From contig JAFECG010000021.1 in the NCBI GenBank assembly GCA_018242215.1, positions 62,001 through 126,000 on the forward strand: 64,000 nucleotides of DNA. Reading direction: 5' to 3'. A program made the translations under genes and the position numbers. The notes beneath the pieces are model-generated. The model was not told where the DNA came from. It saw nothing but the letters and a program-made list of their open reading frames with translations, and made no database searches. This DNA is from Pseudomonadota bacterium. GTDB taxonomy: Bacteria > Pseudomonadota > Alphaproteobacteria > Rhizobiales > Hyphomicrobiaceae. Positions 17,583 through 25,873 of the stretch are shown here, piece after piece (positions within the stretch are counted from its first letter, which is position 1; each line of letters begins with the position of its first letter).

Positions 17583-19811
17583 TCAGCCGCTGATTTTCGA
17601 GAAGTCGGCAACAGTGAGAGTTGCTGCGCGGATTTCGGACAAGAGGCGCAGGCGGTTCTCGCGAATTTTTTTGTCCTCGGCATTGACGAGGATTTTGTCG
17701 AAGAACGCATCGACGGGCGAGCGGAGTTCCGACAGCGCGCGCATGGCACCCGCAAAGTTCTCGACCTGGATAGCCGCGACGGTATCCTGCTTCACCGCTT
17801 CTATCGCAGCGGCGAGTGCAATCTCTTCCTTCTCTTTCAGAAGCGCCAGATCATAGGGACCGGCGTAGGATTGTTTATCCTTCTTCTCTTCGATCGAGAG
17901 GATGTTTGCTGCGCGCTTGACACCCGCGAGCAGGTTCGTGCCGTCGTCGGTTTTCAGGAAGGCGTCGAGGGCTTCGACGCGTTTCACGATGAGCGCAAGA
18001 TCATCCTGACCGCCGAGCGAGAAAATCGCGTCGATCAAGTCATGGCGCTTGCCCTGGTCTTTCAGGAAGACTTTGAGGCGGTCGGCGAAGAATGAGAGGA
18101 GGTCAGCTGGGACCTCTCGCGCTACCCGAATTAGTCGATCCTTATCCTTCTGCGATAGCTGCCTCTCGCCCACGAAAATAAAATCAAGAAGGTCTTTAAT
18201 TAATTCCGCGGTCGGCGCTCGATGAGAGAGAATTGCGATGTCTTCTGCGAATACTTGCTCATTCTTCCGCAACGACTGTTTTAGTATTTTTCCGGTTGCT
18301 CGCAGCAGGACTGGCACCAAAGGCACCCTGAGATCATTCTCCAGCACGATGCGGATGACGCCGAGCGCGGCGCGGCGGAGCTGGTAGGGGTCGCCGGAGC
18401 CGGTGGGCTTTTCACCAATGGCCCAGAAACCGACGAGCGTGTCGAGCTTGTCCGCCAGCGCGACCGCCACGGCGACGGCATCGCCCTGGTCCTCGCGCGG
18501 CACGGTGTCGGTCGGGCCCTTCGGCTTGTAGTGCAGTTCAAGGGCTCGCGCGATCTCGGGCTTGGTGCCGACGGCTTCGGCGTAATAGCGGCCCATCAAG
18601 CCTTGAAGCTCGGGGAATTCGCCGACCATTTCGGAGACGAGATCGGCCTTGCAGAGCCCGGCGGCGCGGCGCGCGTCCTGGGGATCGGCATCGCAAGCCC
18701 CAGCCAATTCAAATGCCAACTGCTCGATGCGCTCGACGCGATCCTTCTGGCTCCCGAGCTTCTCGTGGAACGTGATGTTGGCGAGCTTTCCGGCCATCTC
18801 GCCCAACGGATGCTTCAAATCCTGTTCCCAGAAGAACTTTGCGTCCGAAAGCCGCGCGCGAATGACCTTCTCGTTGCCTGAAACGATCTGCGCGCCACCG
18901 TCTTTCGCAACGAGGTTCGCGACCAGAAGAAATTTGTTTGCGAGCTTTTTGGTTTTCGGATCGCGCAGCGAGAAGCACTTCTGGTGCGTCTTCATCGATG
19001 TCGTCAGGACTTCGCCCGGGACTTCGAGAAACGCTTTTTCGAATGAGCCCATCAGCACGACGGGCCACTCGGTCAAACCGGCGTTCTCGGCGAGCAGCGC
19101 GTCGTCCTCGACGAGTTCGAGCTTGGCGCTTTTCGCGAGCGCATGTGCCTGCTCGGAAATTGTTGCGATGCGCTTCGCCGGATCGAGGATGACATGGTGC
19201 GCGGCGAGCTTTTCTTCATAGTCCGCGAAGTTCCTGACCTTGAACGGGCCGGATCCCATGAAGCGATGACCGCGTGTCTCATGGCCTGACGGCAGCCCGT
19301 TGATCTCGAACGGCACGACCTTACCACCGAGCAGGCAAAGCACCGATTGCAACGGACGCACCCATTGGAACGGTGACGAGCCCCAGCGCATCGACTTGGG
19401 CCAGGGGAATTTGGCGGCGACTTCGGTGACTGTTTCCGCGACGATCTCGGGAGCGGCGCGGCCCGGCTTCTCGATTTTCGCGACGTAGTAGTCGCCTTTC
19501 TTCTCGTCCTTGACGATGGTCGCGTCTTTCAGCGACGAGAGACCTGCAGACTTCAAAAAGCCTTGCACAGCCTGCTCGGGTGCACCGACGCGCGGCCCCT
19601 TCTTCTCTTCGGAGACCGCGGGCGAGCCTTCGGGCACGCGCTCGATAACGAGCGTGAGCCTCCGCGGTGTCGAATAGGCTCGGGCTTCGTCCACGTCGAG
19701 ACCACGAGCTTTCAGGCCGTCGACGACGAGGCGTTTCAAGTCTTCCGCAGCACGCGATTGCATGCGCGCCGGAATCTCCTCCGATAGAAGCTCAAGTAGA
19801 AGTTCGGACAT
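17583..19811 (-). CDS. glyS: Glycine--tRNA ligase beta subunit
   Basis: GlyS is the larger subunit of the bacterial alpha2-beta2 glycyl-tRNA synthetase and holds the tRNA-recognition and anticodon-binding parts. The start is ATG 19811 ([18 protein letters not shown]), giving 742 residues, within the usual 690-770 range. Conserved blocks include [58 protein letters not shown] and [19 protein letters not shown] near the C-terminus. The alpha-subunit gene glyQ lies upstream on the same strand, separated by one membrane-protein gene and a 146-base spacer with an inverted repeat. Cytosolic. Confidence 0.97.
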   Translation of the reverse strand: MSELLLELLSEEIPARMQSRAAEDLKRLVVDGLKARGLDVDEARAYSTPRRLTLVIERVPEGSPAVSEEKKGPRVGAPEQAVQGFLKSAGLSSLKDATIVKDEKKGDYYVAKIEKPGRAAPEIVAETVTEVAAKFPWPKSMRWGSSPFQWVRPLQSVLCLLGGKVVPFEINGLPSGHETRGHRFMGSGPFKVRNFADYEEKLAAHHVILDPAKRIATISEQAHALAKSAKLELVEDDALLAENAGLTEWPVVLMGSFEKAFLEVPGEVLTTSMKTHQKCFSLRDPKTKKLANKFLLVANLVAKDGGAQIVSGNEKVIRARLSDAKFFWEQDLKHPLGEMAGKLANITFHEKLGSQKDRVERIEQLAFELAGACDADPQDARRAAGLCKADLVSEMVGEFPELQGLMGRYYAEAVGTKPEIARALELHYKPKGPTDTVPREDQGDAVAVAVALADKLDTLVGFWAIGEKPTGSGDPYQLRRAALGVIRIVLENDLRVPLVPVLLRATGKILKQSLRKNEQVFAEDIAILSHRAPTAELIKDLLDFIFVGERQLSQKDKDRLIRVAREVPADLLSFFADRLKVFLKDQGKRHDLIDAIFSLGGQDDLALIVKRVEALDAFLKTDDGTNLLAGVKRAANILSIEEKKDKQSYAGPYDLALLKEKEEIALAAAIEAVKQDTVAAIQVENFAGAMRALSELRSPVDAFFDKILVNAEDKKIRENRLRLLSEIRAATLTVADFSKISG

Positions 19812-19865
19812 GAAGGATCGATCTCGCGAGAGTGGCTCTTTGCCAGTCATACAGGAAAAGAGCGA

Positions 19866-19912
19866 GGGTGAGGGGTGGAGAGATGCAGGGTGCTCCTTTC
19901 GGCCCCTCACCC
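19866..19912. repeat. Inverted repeat, possibly part of a dispersed palindromic element
   Basis: GGGTGAGGGG (19866-19875) and CCCCTCACCC (19903-19912) are perfect inverted copies 27 bases apart, in the spacer between glyS and the Pro/Ala-rich gene. The sequence that continues after it (GCCTCTCCCCGC) resembles a GC-rich palindromic element commonly scattered between genes in alphaproteobacteria. Whether it is repeated elsewhere in this genome cannot be seen here. Confidence 0.55.
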
Positions 19913-19957
19913 AGAGCCTCTCCCCGCCGCGTAATCACGACGAGGAGAGAGATTGCA

Positions 19958-20488
19958 TTATGGATTTGCCGGCGCCGGCGTTGCAGGGGCCGTCGAATTG
20001 TTCGGCGTGTTTTCAGGCGCTGGTGTCTCGGGTGCGGCCGGAGCCGGTTCCGTCGATGGCGCTGGCGTCGATTCGGGCGCAGGGGTTGCAGGCGACATCG
20101 ATTCCGAGGCCGGCGGCGACGCCGGGGCGGTTTCCGGAGCGGGCGTGGCAGGAGGCGGCGTCTCGGCGGCCGGAGGCGTTCCTTCCGGTGCCGGTGTCGC
20201 GGGCGACATCGATTCCGATGCCGGCGGCGTTTGAACCGGCGCTGCCGGTGTCTCCGCAGGAGCGGTTTCTTCGGCCTTCTTATGCTCCGGGATCATACCG
20301 GCCGGAAGAGCCACACGCACCTTATGGCCGAACTCCTTCATGGCGCCGGTCGTCTCAAGATAGCCAATGCCGACGGCGACGAGAGCGACAAAGAACGCGA
20401 AGATCCACGGCAGCCGCCGAAGAGCAAAGAAGCCGATAACGATCAGCGGCACGGCAGCCGCGATAATGCCGAGGGTCGTGTCGTTCAT
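19958..20488 (-). CDS. Membrane-anchored Pro/Ala-rich protein between glyQ and glyS
   Basis: The 176-residue protein starts at ATG 20488 (GGGAGGA upstream). Two close membrane helices ([17 protein letters not shown], about 7-23, and [17 protein letters not shown], about 31-45) are followed by a short basic segment ([21 protein letters not shown]) and a roughly 100-residue tail of Pro, Ala, Thr, Glu and Ser. The tail contains a duplicated 15-residue unit, [15 protein letters not shown], at 88-102 and 125-139. The start codon overlaps the glyQ stop (ATGA), so the gene is translated from the glyQ-glyS message. Function unknown; the tail resembles periplasmic spacer tails, but topology is not certain. 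Confidence 0.75.
   Translation of the reverse strand: MNDTTLGIIAAAVPLIVIGFFALRRLPWIFAFFVALVAVGIGYLETTGAMKEFGHKVRVALPAGMIPEHKKAEETAPAETPAAPVQTPPASESMSPATPAPEGTPPAAETPPPATPAPETAPASPPASESMSPATPAPESTPAPSTEPAPAAPETPAPENTPNNSTAPATPAPANP
20091..20226. repeat. Near-identical 25-base direct repeats inside the Pro/Ala-rich gene
   Basis: The unit GGCGACATCGATTCCGA(G/T) followed by GCCGGCGG occurs at 20091-20115 and 20202-20226, one mismatch apart and 111 bases between starts. It encodes the duplicated Ser-Met-Ser segment of the tail, so the tail can expand or contract by slippage or recombination. Confidence 0.7.
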
Positions 20489-21432
20489 GCGTGTCCTCCC
20501 TTTGTCTTTATCCACGCGCCGCAACAGGCTTTCGCGAGTTCCCGGACACGCAGGATGTAGCTCTGGCGCTCTGTGACGGAAATCACTCCCCGAGCGTCGA
20601 GCAGGTTAAAGATATGGCTCGCCTTGATGCACTGATCGTAGGCAGGGAGCGCGAGCAAGTGCTCCTCACCGTTCTTCGCGCCGGCCTCGATGAGGCCCAG
20701 GCATTCCGCTTCTGCGTCCTTGAAATGCCGGAGCAGCATCTCCGTGTTGGCATGCTCGAAGTTGTAGCGAGAATATTCGCGCTCCGCCTGCAGGAAGACG
20801 TCGCCATATGTCAGGCGTTTGTCGTCGTCGCGGCCGTTGAAGTTTAGGTCGAAGACGCGATCGACGCCCTGAACATACATAGCGAGGCGTTCGAGGCCAT
20901 ACGTGATTTCCCCTGCAACGGGATTGCAGTCGAAGCCGCCGACCTGCTGAAAGTATGTGAACTGAGAAACTTCCATGCCGTTGCACCAAACTTCCCAGCC
21001 AAGCCCCCACGCGCCAAGTGTCGGGCTCTCCCAGTCATCCTCGACAAAGCGAATGTCATTCACCGACGCATCGATACCAATGGCCTCAAGGCTTGCCAGG
21101 TACAGCTCCTGCATATTGACGGGAGACGGCTTCATGATGACTTGAAACTGGTAGTAGTGCTGGAGCCGGTTCGGGTTTTCGCCGTAGCGGCCGTCTTTGG
21201 GGCGGCGTGAGGGCTGGACGTAGGCCGCCGACCAGGGCTTCGGGCCAAGCGACCGCAGCGTGGTTGCCGGATGAAAGGTGCCGGCACCGACCTCCATGTC
21301 GTAGGGCTGGAGGATGACGCAGCCCTGCGCGCTCCAGAAGCTTTGCAAAGTCAGGATGAGGTCCTGAAAGGCTGCCTTGGGTCGCAATGCGGGAATGCGC
21401 GCGGCCTTTGTTGCAACCGACGTCTGGGGCAT
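20485..21432 (-). CDS. glyQ: Glycine--tRNA ligase alpha subunit
   Basis: GlyQ is the catalytic subunit that activates glycine. The 315-residue product has the class II core: [61 protein letters not shown] (motif 2 region), [21 protein letters not shown] and [21 protein letters not shown]. About 15 extra residues ([20 protein letters not shown]) precede the core; a later ATG is not obvious. It is the usual alphaproteobacterial operon, with the S49 peptidase and a small gene upstream and glyS downstream. Confidence 0.98.
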   Translation of the reverse strand: MPQTSVATKAARIPALRPKAAFQDLILTLQSFWSAQGCVILQPYDMEVGAGTFHPATTLRSLGPKPWSAAYVQPSRRPKDGRYGENPNRLQHYYQFQVIMKPSPVNMQELYLASLEAIGIDASVNDIRFVEDDWESPTLGAWGLGWEVWCNGMEVSQFTYFQQVGGFDCNPVAGEITYGLERLAMYVQGVDRVFDLNFNGRDDDKRLTYGDVFLQAEREYSRYNFEHANTEMLLRHFKDAEAECLGLIEAGAKNGEEHLLALPAYDQCIKASHIFNLLDARGVISVTERQSYILRVRELAKACCGAWIKTKGGHA

Positions 21433-21609
21433 GTCTGTTTTGCTCGTTCCGGCTGAAATTTCGGCGGCAATATACGCGCTGGAGCCACCTTGTCACGCCT
21501 GCAAGCGTGTTTTGCAATCGTTCTCTCGGAACGGCGATCAGTAGGCGCCGGGTGTTATCGCGCCTTCCGACAATGGGTGCTGATATTGCAGATTCTTCTC
21601 GAACTTATG

Positions 21610-21650
21610 CCGAAACACGTGCACGGAGGACTTCAGCCCTCGTGTTTCGG
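21610..21650. repeat. Inverted repeat overlapping the end of a small gene
   Basis: CCGAAACACG (21610-21619) and CGTGTTTCGG (21641-21650) are perfect ten-base inverted copies. The right-hand arm (21641-21650) overlaps the last coding codons (Pro-Lys-His) of the small minus-strand gene that stops at 21633. An inner GAGG/CCTC pairing extends the hairpin. No T-run follows on either strand, so processing or attenuation is as likely as termination. Confidence 0.55.
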
Positions 21651-21842
21651 ACGCGGACGATAAACGCCTGCGGCTTCATCCCATTCCAGATTTCCCAAAT
21701 CGCGGACAGGCGCCGTTGCGCGCTTCATGCGCGCTGCCTCCCTGCGAGCGGCCTCCTGGCCTTGTCTCGCCAAGGCCGAGAGCAAACGATAACCAGCCAA
21801 TCCGGCTGCGCCGACAACGGCAAGAAACATCAATGGGGGCAT
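21633..21842 (-). CDS. Small conserved membrane-anchored protein
   Basis: The 69-residue product has one N-terminal membrane helix (MPPLMFLAVVGAAGLAGYRL), then a basic Ala/Arg-rich helix (ARQGQEAARREAARMKRAT) and a short tail containing RDLGNLEWDEAAGVYRPRP. The W-D-x-A-x-G-V-Y-x-P ending is typical of a small uncharacterised family kept between the S49 peptidase and glyQ genes in this group. It lies 18 bases after the peptidase stop codon, in the same operon. It faces the cytosol if the basic helix follows the positive-inside rule. Confidence 0.75.
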   Translation of the reverse strand: MPPLMFLAVVGAAGLAGYRLLSALARQGQEAARREAARMKRATAPVRDLGNLEWDEAAGVYRPRPKHEG

Positions 21843-21860
21843 GCCACGGCCCTCCGAGGC

Positions 21861-22694
21861 CTAGATCCCAAAACGCGACCAGAGCGTGCGTTCCTCGACA
21901 GCCGACACCAGATCGTCGGCAAAAGCAAGACCACCGTTGCCGAGGCGGGAGGCCCCAGGAACCCGGCGGAAACGCGAAAGGAGGCCGCCACGTTCGGGTT
22001 CGACGACCTTGAGCCGCACCTTTTCCCCAAAGAGCTCCCGCATCTTTGCGCGAATATCCGATATCCCATCGATGAGGCCAAACTCCGCGGCCTTCGCCGC
22101 CGACCAGAAGGCGCCTGAGAAGAGTTCGTCGTCCGGCGCCTTGAGCCGCCCAGAGCGGCGCTCCTTGACCAGTCCGATGAATACGTCGTGCACATCCTTC
22201 TGGATCGCCTTGAGGCGCACGACGTCGTCAGGGTCCTCGGGAAGAAAAGGGTCGAGCTGGTTCTTGTTGGAGCCGGCGGTATAAACGCGGCGCTCGATGC
22301 CCAGACGCTCCAGCAGATCGACGAAGCCGAAGCTCCGCGAAACGACGCCGATCGAACCAATGATAGATGAGGGATCGGCATAGATTTCATCGCCCGCGAT
22401 CGCGAGGAAATATCCACCGGATGCCGCCACATCCTCGCAGAAAACGTAGATCTTCTTCTTTTTCTCGGCCGCCATCTGACGAAGGCGCTTGAAGATCAGG
22501 TTCGACTGGACGGGCGAACCGCCCGGAGAATTGACGACAACCGCGACGCCCGGAAGCTTTGACATCGAGAATGCTTTTTCGATCGCGCCAGCATAGGCGG
22601 CCATCGACAGCCCGGGCCGCAGGGGCGTCACCATGCCGATCGGGCCGCTGAAGCGAAGGACAGGAACGGTGGGCTGACGCGAAAACGGCCACAT
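21861..22694 (-). CDS. S49-family serine peptidase (signal peptide peptidase A-like)
   Basis: The start at ATG 22694 follows an AGGAGG site and gives 277 residues. It is a short SppA/SohB-like enzyme with the Ser-Lys dyad: the Ser nucleophile S92 in AASGGYFLAIAGDEIYADPS and the general base K144 in AGSNKNQLDPFLPE. The segment VVVNSPGGSPVQS is the oxyanion loop. Unlike full-length SppA, the first half-domain is missing, as in other short bacterial forms. It would cut leftover signal peptides or small membrane peptides. No long signal peptide is present, and the hydrophobic N-terminus is weak, so membrane attachment is uncertain. Confidence 0.88.
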   Translation of the reverse strand: MWPFSRQPTVPVLRFSGPIGMVTPLRPGLSMAAYAGAIEKAFSMSKLPGVAVVVNSPGGSPVQSNLIFKRLRQMAAEKKKKIYVFCEDVAASGGYFLAIAGDEIYADPSSIIGSIGVVSRSFGFVDLLERLGIERRVYTAGSNKNQLDPFLPEDPDDVVRLKAIQKDVHDVFIGLVKERRSGRLKAPDDELFSGAFWSAAKAAEFGLIDGISDIRAKMRELFGEKVRLKVVEPERGGLLSRFRRVPGASRLGNGGLAFADDLVSAVEERTLWSRFGI

Positions 22695-22787
22695 GAATTG
22701 CACCTCCTGCGGGAGCGTTAGAGCAAACTTCGCATTCAACGGAGAGCGGATTGTCTAGTGCAATCGCGCGCGTGCGGCCAGTGGCGA

Positions 22788-23588
22788 TCAGCCGCCGAAT
22801 TCATCCGGGAGCGCGGCGCCATGTCGAAACACCGCCTCGATTTCAGGTCTGAAAGCGCGATCAGGGCCGTGGAGCACCAGTCCCGGTCTGATCGAGAGCG
22901 GAGCACGGCTGCCTTTGATCCCTGTGACGATCACGCGGATAGCGGTTTCGCCCGCGTATGGGTGGATGGGCAGCACGCCGATCCCGCCAAATCTGCCTTC
23001 AAAGGTGGCCAGGATTCTTGGCAGCGCCTCCGCCTTATGGATCATCGCGACGCGCCCGCCAGGGGCCGCCATGCGGTTCATGAAGCGCGCCCAGATTTCG
23101 AGGGCGTCCTGTGGCATCTGGTGGGAGGCCGCCCGTAGCTGATCTCCTGCGGCCGTGCTGCGACCCTCCTCGTGATAGGGCGGATTGGCGAGCACGAACG
23201 GGAAGCTCTCCGAAGGGATTTCTGCGGCCGTAAGCGCACCGCTTGCGCGCGCAATGTCCGTCTCGACAACCGAAACGCGCATCGACAGGGAATTTCGCTC
23301 GACGTTCAGGCGGGCAAGGTCTGCAAGCTTCGGCTCCCGCTCAATCAGGACGACGCGGGTCCTAGGACATCGTGCCGCCACGCATAACCCGACGACGCCG
23401 ACCCCCGCACCCACGTCGAGCACGGGGCTTTCGCCTACGATTTCGGGGCGCAGAATAGCAGCAAGGAGCACGGCGTCCGTGCCGGCACGGTAGCCGGACC
23501 GCGGCTGGAGAACGGCCAGAGCATCGCCGAGAAAAAGGTCGTCACTGACCGTTTCGAGCGCCGGAAGATCGGGCTCAGGCGCGTTCAT
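22788..23588 (-). CDS. tRNA1(Val) (adenine-N6)-methyltransferase-like (TrmN6/YfiC type)
   Basis: A class I SAM-dependent methyltransferase of 266 residues. It has motif I VLDVGAGVGVVGLCVA (GAGVG at 60-64) and the N6-adenine signature NPPY (135-138, in FVLANPPYHEEG). The start of the core (LFLGDALAVLQPRSGYRAGTDAVLLAA) is the TrmN6 family hallmark. It would modify A37 in tRNA or another adenine. The ATG at 23588 lies inside the end of the DUF2007 gene (14-base overlap), so the two are coupled. An in-frame start 30 bases earlier (MPALVNGSSDM) is possible. Confidence 0.85.
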   Translation of the reverse strand: MNAPEPDLPALETVSDDLFLGDALAVLQPRSGYRAGTDAVLLAAILRPEIVGESPVLDVGAGVGVVGLCVAARCPRTRVVLIEREPKLADLARLNVERNSLSMRVSVVETDIARASGALTAAEIPSESFPFVLANPPYHEEGRSTAAGDQLRAASHQMPQDALEIWARFMNRMAAPGGRVAMIHKAEALPRILATFEGRFGGIGVLPIHPYAGETAIRVIVTGIKGSRAPLSIRPGLVLHGPDRAFRPEIEAVFRHGAALPDEFGG

Positions 23589-23808
23589 GTCCGACGACCC
23601 ATTCACCAAGGCCGGCATCCTTTAAAATCCGGCTGGCGCGGTACCAAACATCGTCTGCCACGACAAGTCGCCGCGGGAATGCACCAATTGACCCTTCCAT
23701 AAGGCTCATATTTCGATCAAATACCACCGCTTCAATTCCCTGATCGGCAAGCAGAGCTTCCGCATAGCTCATCAGGACAAGGTCGTTCGTCAAAATTAAC
23801 TCGCGCAT
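23575..23808 (-). CDS. DUF2007 domain protein
   Basis: The 77-residue product is the single small ferredoxin-like fold of the DUF2007 family: it opens MRELILTNDLVLMSYAEALL, has a second helix-strand unit (DQGIEAVVFDRNMS) and ends AFPRRLVVADDVWYRASRIL. The family is sometimes described as a signal-transduction protein distantly like PII, but its function is not established. It overlaps the following methyltransferase gene by 14 bases and is divergent from the prenyl synthase gene. Confidence 0.85.
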   Translation of the reverse strand: MRELILTNDLVLMSYAEALLADQGIEAVVFDRNMSLMEGSIGAFPRRLVVADDVWYRASRILKDAGLGEWVVGHERA

Positions 23809-23837
23809 GGCAATTCCAAGAAAGAACGAAAGCCTTT

Positions 23838-23859
23838 GTCACGGGTGCAGCCCCGTGAC
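23838..23859. repeat. Perfect hairpin in the divergent DUF2007/prenyl synthase spacer
   Basis: GTCACGGG (23838-23845) and CCCGTGAC (23852-23859) pair around a six-base loop. Outside, GCC and GGC could extend the stem across a TTT bulge. A TATATACT tract follows at 23878-23885 and looks like a -10 element. An operator or leader hairpin are both possible. Confidence 0.45.
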
Positions 23860-23895
23860 GGCCTGACGGCGACTGAATATATACTACCATAGCGT

Positions 23896-24933
23896 TTGAA
23901 ACATTTGGGGGCCAACTTGGGTCGCGTTATTCCGCTCGAAGACGTTCGCGAAACGAGCCAGAAGCTGAAACCGCTTCTGGATCTCGTGGCTGAGGACCTC
24001 GAAGCCATCAACCGCATCATTCTCGACAAGGCCGTGTCGGACGTCGAGATGATCCCGGAGCTTGCCCATCACCTCATCGATAGCGGCGGCAAGCGGCTGC
24101 GGCCGATGATGGCACTCGCGACGGCGAAGCTGTGCGGCTATACCGGCAACGGCCATATTCGGACCGCGTCCGCGGTCGAGTTCATGCATACGGCAACGCT
24201 GCTGCATGATGACGTCGTCGATGAAAGCGCGACGCGGCGCGGCCGCAAGACGGCCCGAATGATATGGGGCAACCAGGCGAGCGTGCTCGTCGGAGACTTC
24301 CTCCTGGGCCAAGCCTTCAAGATGTTCGTCGATGTGGGATCGCTTTCCGTACTTCGGATCATGTCCAATGCCGCAGCGACAATCGCCGAAGGCGAAGTGA
24401 TGCAGCTTGCCGCGGCGAAGAACACGTCGACCACCGAGGACGATTATCTTTCGATCATCAACGCGAAGACCGCTGCGCTTTTCTCTGCGGCGGCCGAATC
24501 CGGCGCGGCATTGGCGCTGAGGCCGAATGAGGAACAATCGGCGCTTCGGTCTTATGGCAAAAATCTCGGGCTCGCGTTCCAGCTTGTCGACGATGCGCTC
24601 GATTACGCGGGCGACAGCACGCGGCTTGGAAAGTCTGTCGGCGACGATTTCCGCGAAGGCAAGATCACGCTGCCCGTGATCCTGTCGTTCCGGCGCGGAA
24701 CGAACGAAGAGCGCCAGTTCTGGAATCGCACGATCGCCGACGGCGACATCGGCGAGGGCGACCTTGAGCAGGCTATTTCCTTGATGCGCCGTCACAAGGC
24801 GATCGAGGCGACGTTCGAACGGGCGCGATCCTATGGCGCCATCGCGCGCGATGCGCTGGCGATCTTCCCGTCAAGCCGCGAGAAAGACGCGCTCGAACAG
24901 GTTATCGAATTCTGCATCGGCCGGTCGCACTGA
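23896..24933 (+). CDS. Polyprenyl (probably octaprenyl/decaprenyl) diphosphate synthase
   Basis: This enzyme adds isopentenyl units to farnesyl diphosphate to make the side chain of ubiquinone. The 345-residue product has the first aspartate-rich motif DDVVD (105-109, in LLHDDVVDESATRRG) and the second DDALD (232-236, in QLVDDALDYAGD), with GGKRLRPMMALA before and GDDFREGKITLPVI after. The residues just before the first Asp motif (HTATLL) are small, as expected for a long-chain product. The start is a TTG; 23896 gives the full length, but the TTG at 23917 has GGGGG in front and may be the real one (338 residues). Which chain length is made cannot be read from sequence. Confidence 0.9.
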   Translation: MKHLGANLGRVIPLEDVRETSQKLKPLLDLVAEDLEAINRIILDKAVSDVEMIPELAHHLIDSGGKRLRPMMALATAKLCGYTGNGHIRTASAVEFMHTATLLHDDVVDESATRRGRKTARMIWGNQASVLVGDFLLGQAFKMFVDVGSLSVLRIMSNAAATIAEGEVMQLAAAKNTSTTEDDYLSIINAKTAALFSAAAESGAALALRPNEEQSALRSYGKNLGLAFQLVDDALDYAGDSTRLGKSVGDDFREGKITLPVILSFRRGTNEERQFWNRTIADGDIGEGDLEQAISLMRRHKAIEATFERARSYGAIARDALAIFPSSREKDALEQVIEFCIGRSH

Positions 24934-24936
24934 GCG

Positions 24937-25803
24937 TCACGCGAGCCGTGACTTCGCGATCCACCAATTCGGGTGTCGCGATTTGAGAAGGCGTGCGCCG
25001 ACCGAAGCGGCATGATCCGTTTCGAACAGCGCGAAACATGTTGGCCCGGCGCCGGACAATTGCGCAATCCGCGATCGGGGTAATTTTGCAAGAGCGGTGA
25101 TCACTGCGTTGATTTCGGGGAAGAGCCGGCGCGCAGGCGCTTCGAGCGTGTTCCCACGAAGCGCCGCATAGCGGATCACGTCTCCAACCGAGGCAAAGAC
25201 AGGAAGAGTTTCGGCGGTGAGAGCGCCGGGCAAGGGGGGCGCCGCGAGCAGACGAAAGACCTCGGCCGTCTTTTTCGCTGGGACATCGATGAGGGGATTG
25301 ACCAGCAGAGCGAAGAGCTCACCCGGAAGCTCGATTTCAGAGATCTCTTCGCCGATGCCGGTCATGATCGCGCTTCGGCTGCGAAGGCAGACAGGCACGT
25401 CGGCACCCAGCGCGCGGGCGATTGCGGGCAGATCCAGCGCCGCGACTTCCGGGTTCGCAGCGCGCAAGAGGCGCAAGGCTGCGGCGGCGTCGGCCGAGCC
25501 GCCACCGATGCCGCTTGCCACGGGAAGGTTCTTTTCCAATGTCAGACTGACGGAAGCGAACTGCGTGAGGTGCCGTGAAACCGCCGAGACGGCGGCGTCG
25601 ACGAGATTGCCCTCGCCAATGCCAGCGGCGAACGGGCCTTCGACCTGCGTACTCTCACCGGCGGCGGCGTTCAGGGTCAACCGATCCCCCGCATCGGACG
25701 CGAAGGCAACGAGGCTGCGAAGTTCATGATACCCGTCAGGGCGGCGTCCGAGCACTTCCAGCGTCAGGTTGATCTTGGCGGGTGCGAATTCCACTTTTGA
25801 CAT
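24937..25803 (-). CDS. ispE: 4-diphosphocytidyl-2-C-methyl-D-erythritol kinase
   Basis: IspE phosphorylates CDP-methylerythritol in the non-mevalonate isoprenoid pathway. It is a GHMP kinase of 288 residues starting at ATG 25803 (MSKVEFAPAKINLTLEVLGR, the substrate-binding opening). The ATP motif is PVASGIGGGSADAAAAL and the third GHMP motif is SGAGPTCFALF. It converges with the prenyl diphosphate synthase gene at 3 bases apart, so two isoprenoid genes face each other. With ispH at 48.8 kb, the window carries two MEP-pathway genes. Confidence 0.97.
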   Translation of the reverse strand: MSKVEFAPAKINLTLEVLGRRPDGYHELRSLVAFASDAGDRLTLNAAAGESTQVEGPFAAGIGEGNLVDAAVSAVSRHLTQFASVSLTLEKNLPVASGIGGGSADAAAALRLLRAANPEVAALDLPAIARALGADVPVCLRSRSAIMTGIGEEISEIELPGELFALLVNPLIDVPAKKTAEVFRLLAAPPLPGALTAETLPVFASVGDVIRYAALRGNTLEAPARRLFPEINAVITALAKLPRSRIAQLSGAGPTCFALFETDHAASVGARLLKSRHPNWWIAKSRLA

Positions 25804-25821
25804 GCATTCCCATGAAACAGC

Positions 25822-25847
25822 AAAACGGGCGCCTGAGCGCCCGTTTT
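25822..25847 (-). terminator. Strong hairpin between the TPR gene and ispE
   Basis: AAAACGGGCGC (25822-25832) pairs perfectly with GCGCCCGTTTT (25837-25847) around CTGA. With flanking A and T runs it can end transcripts in either direction; here it follows the TPR gene on the minus strand, 26 bases after its stop, and precedes ispE. Confidence 0.78.
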
Positions 25848-25873
25848 CTATAAACTTTATTGATGCGGTATTA

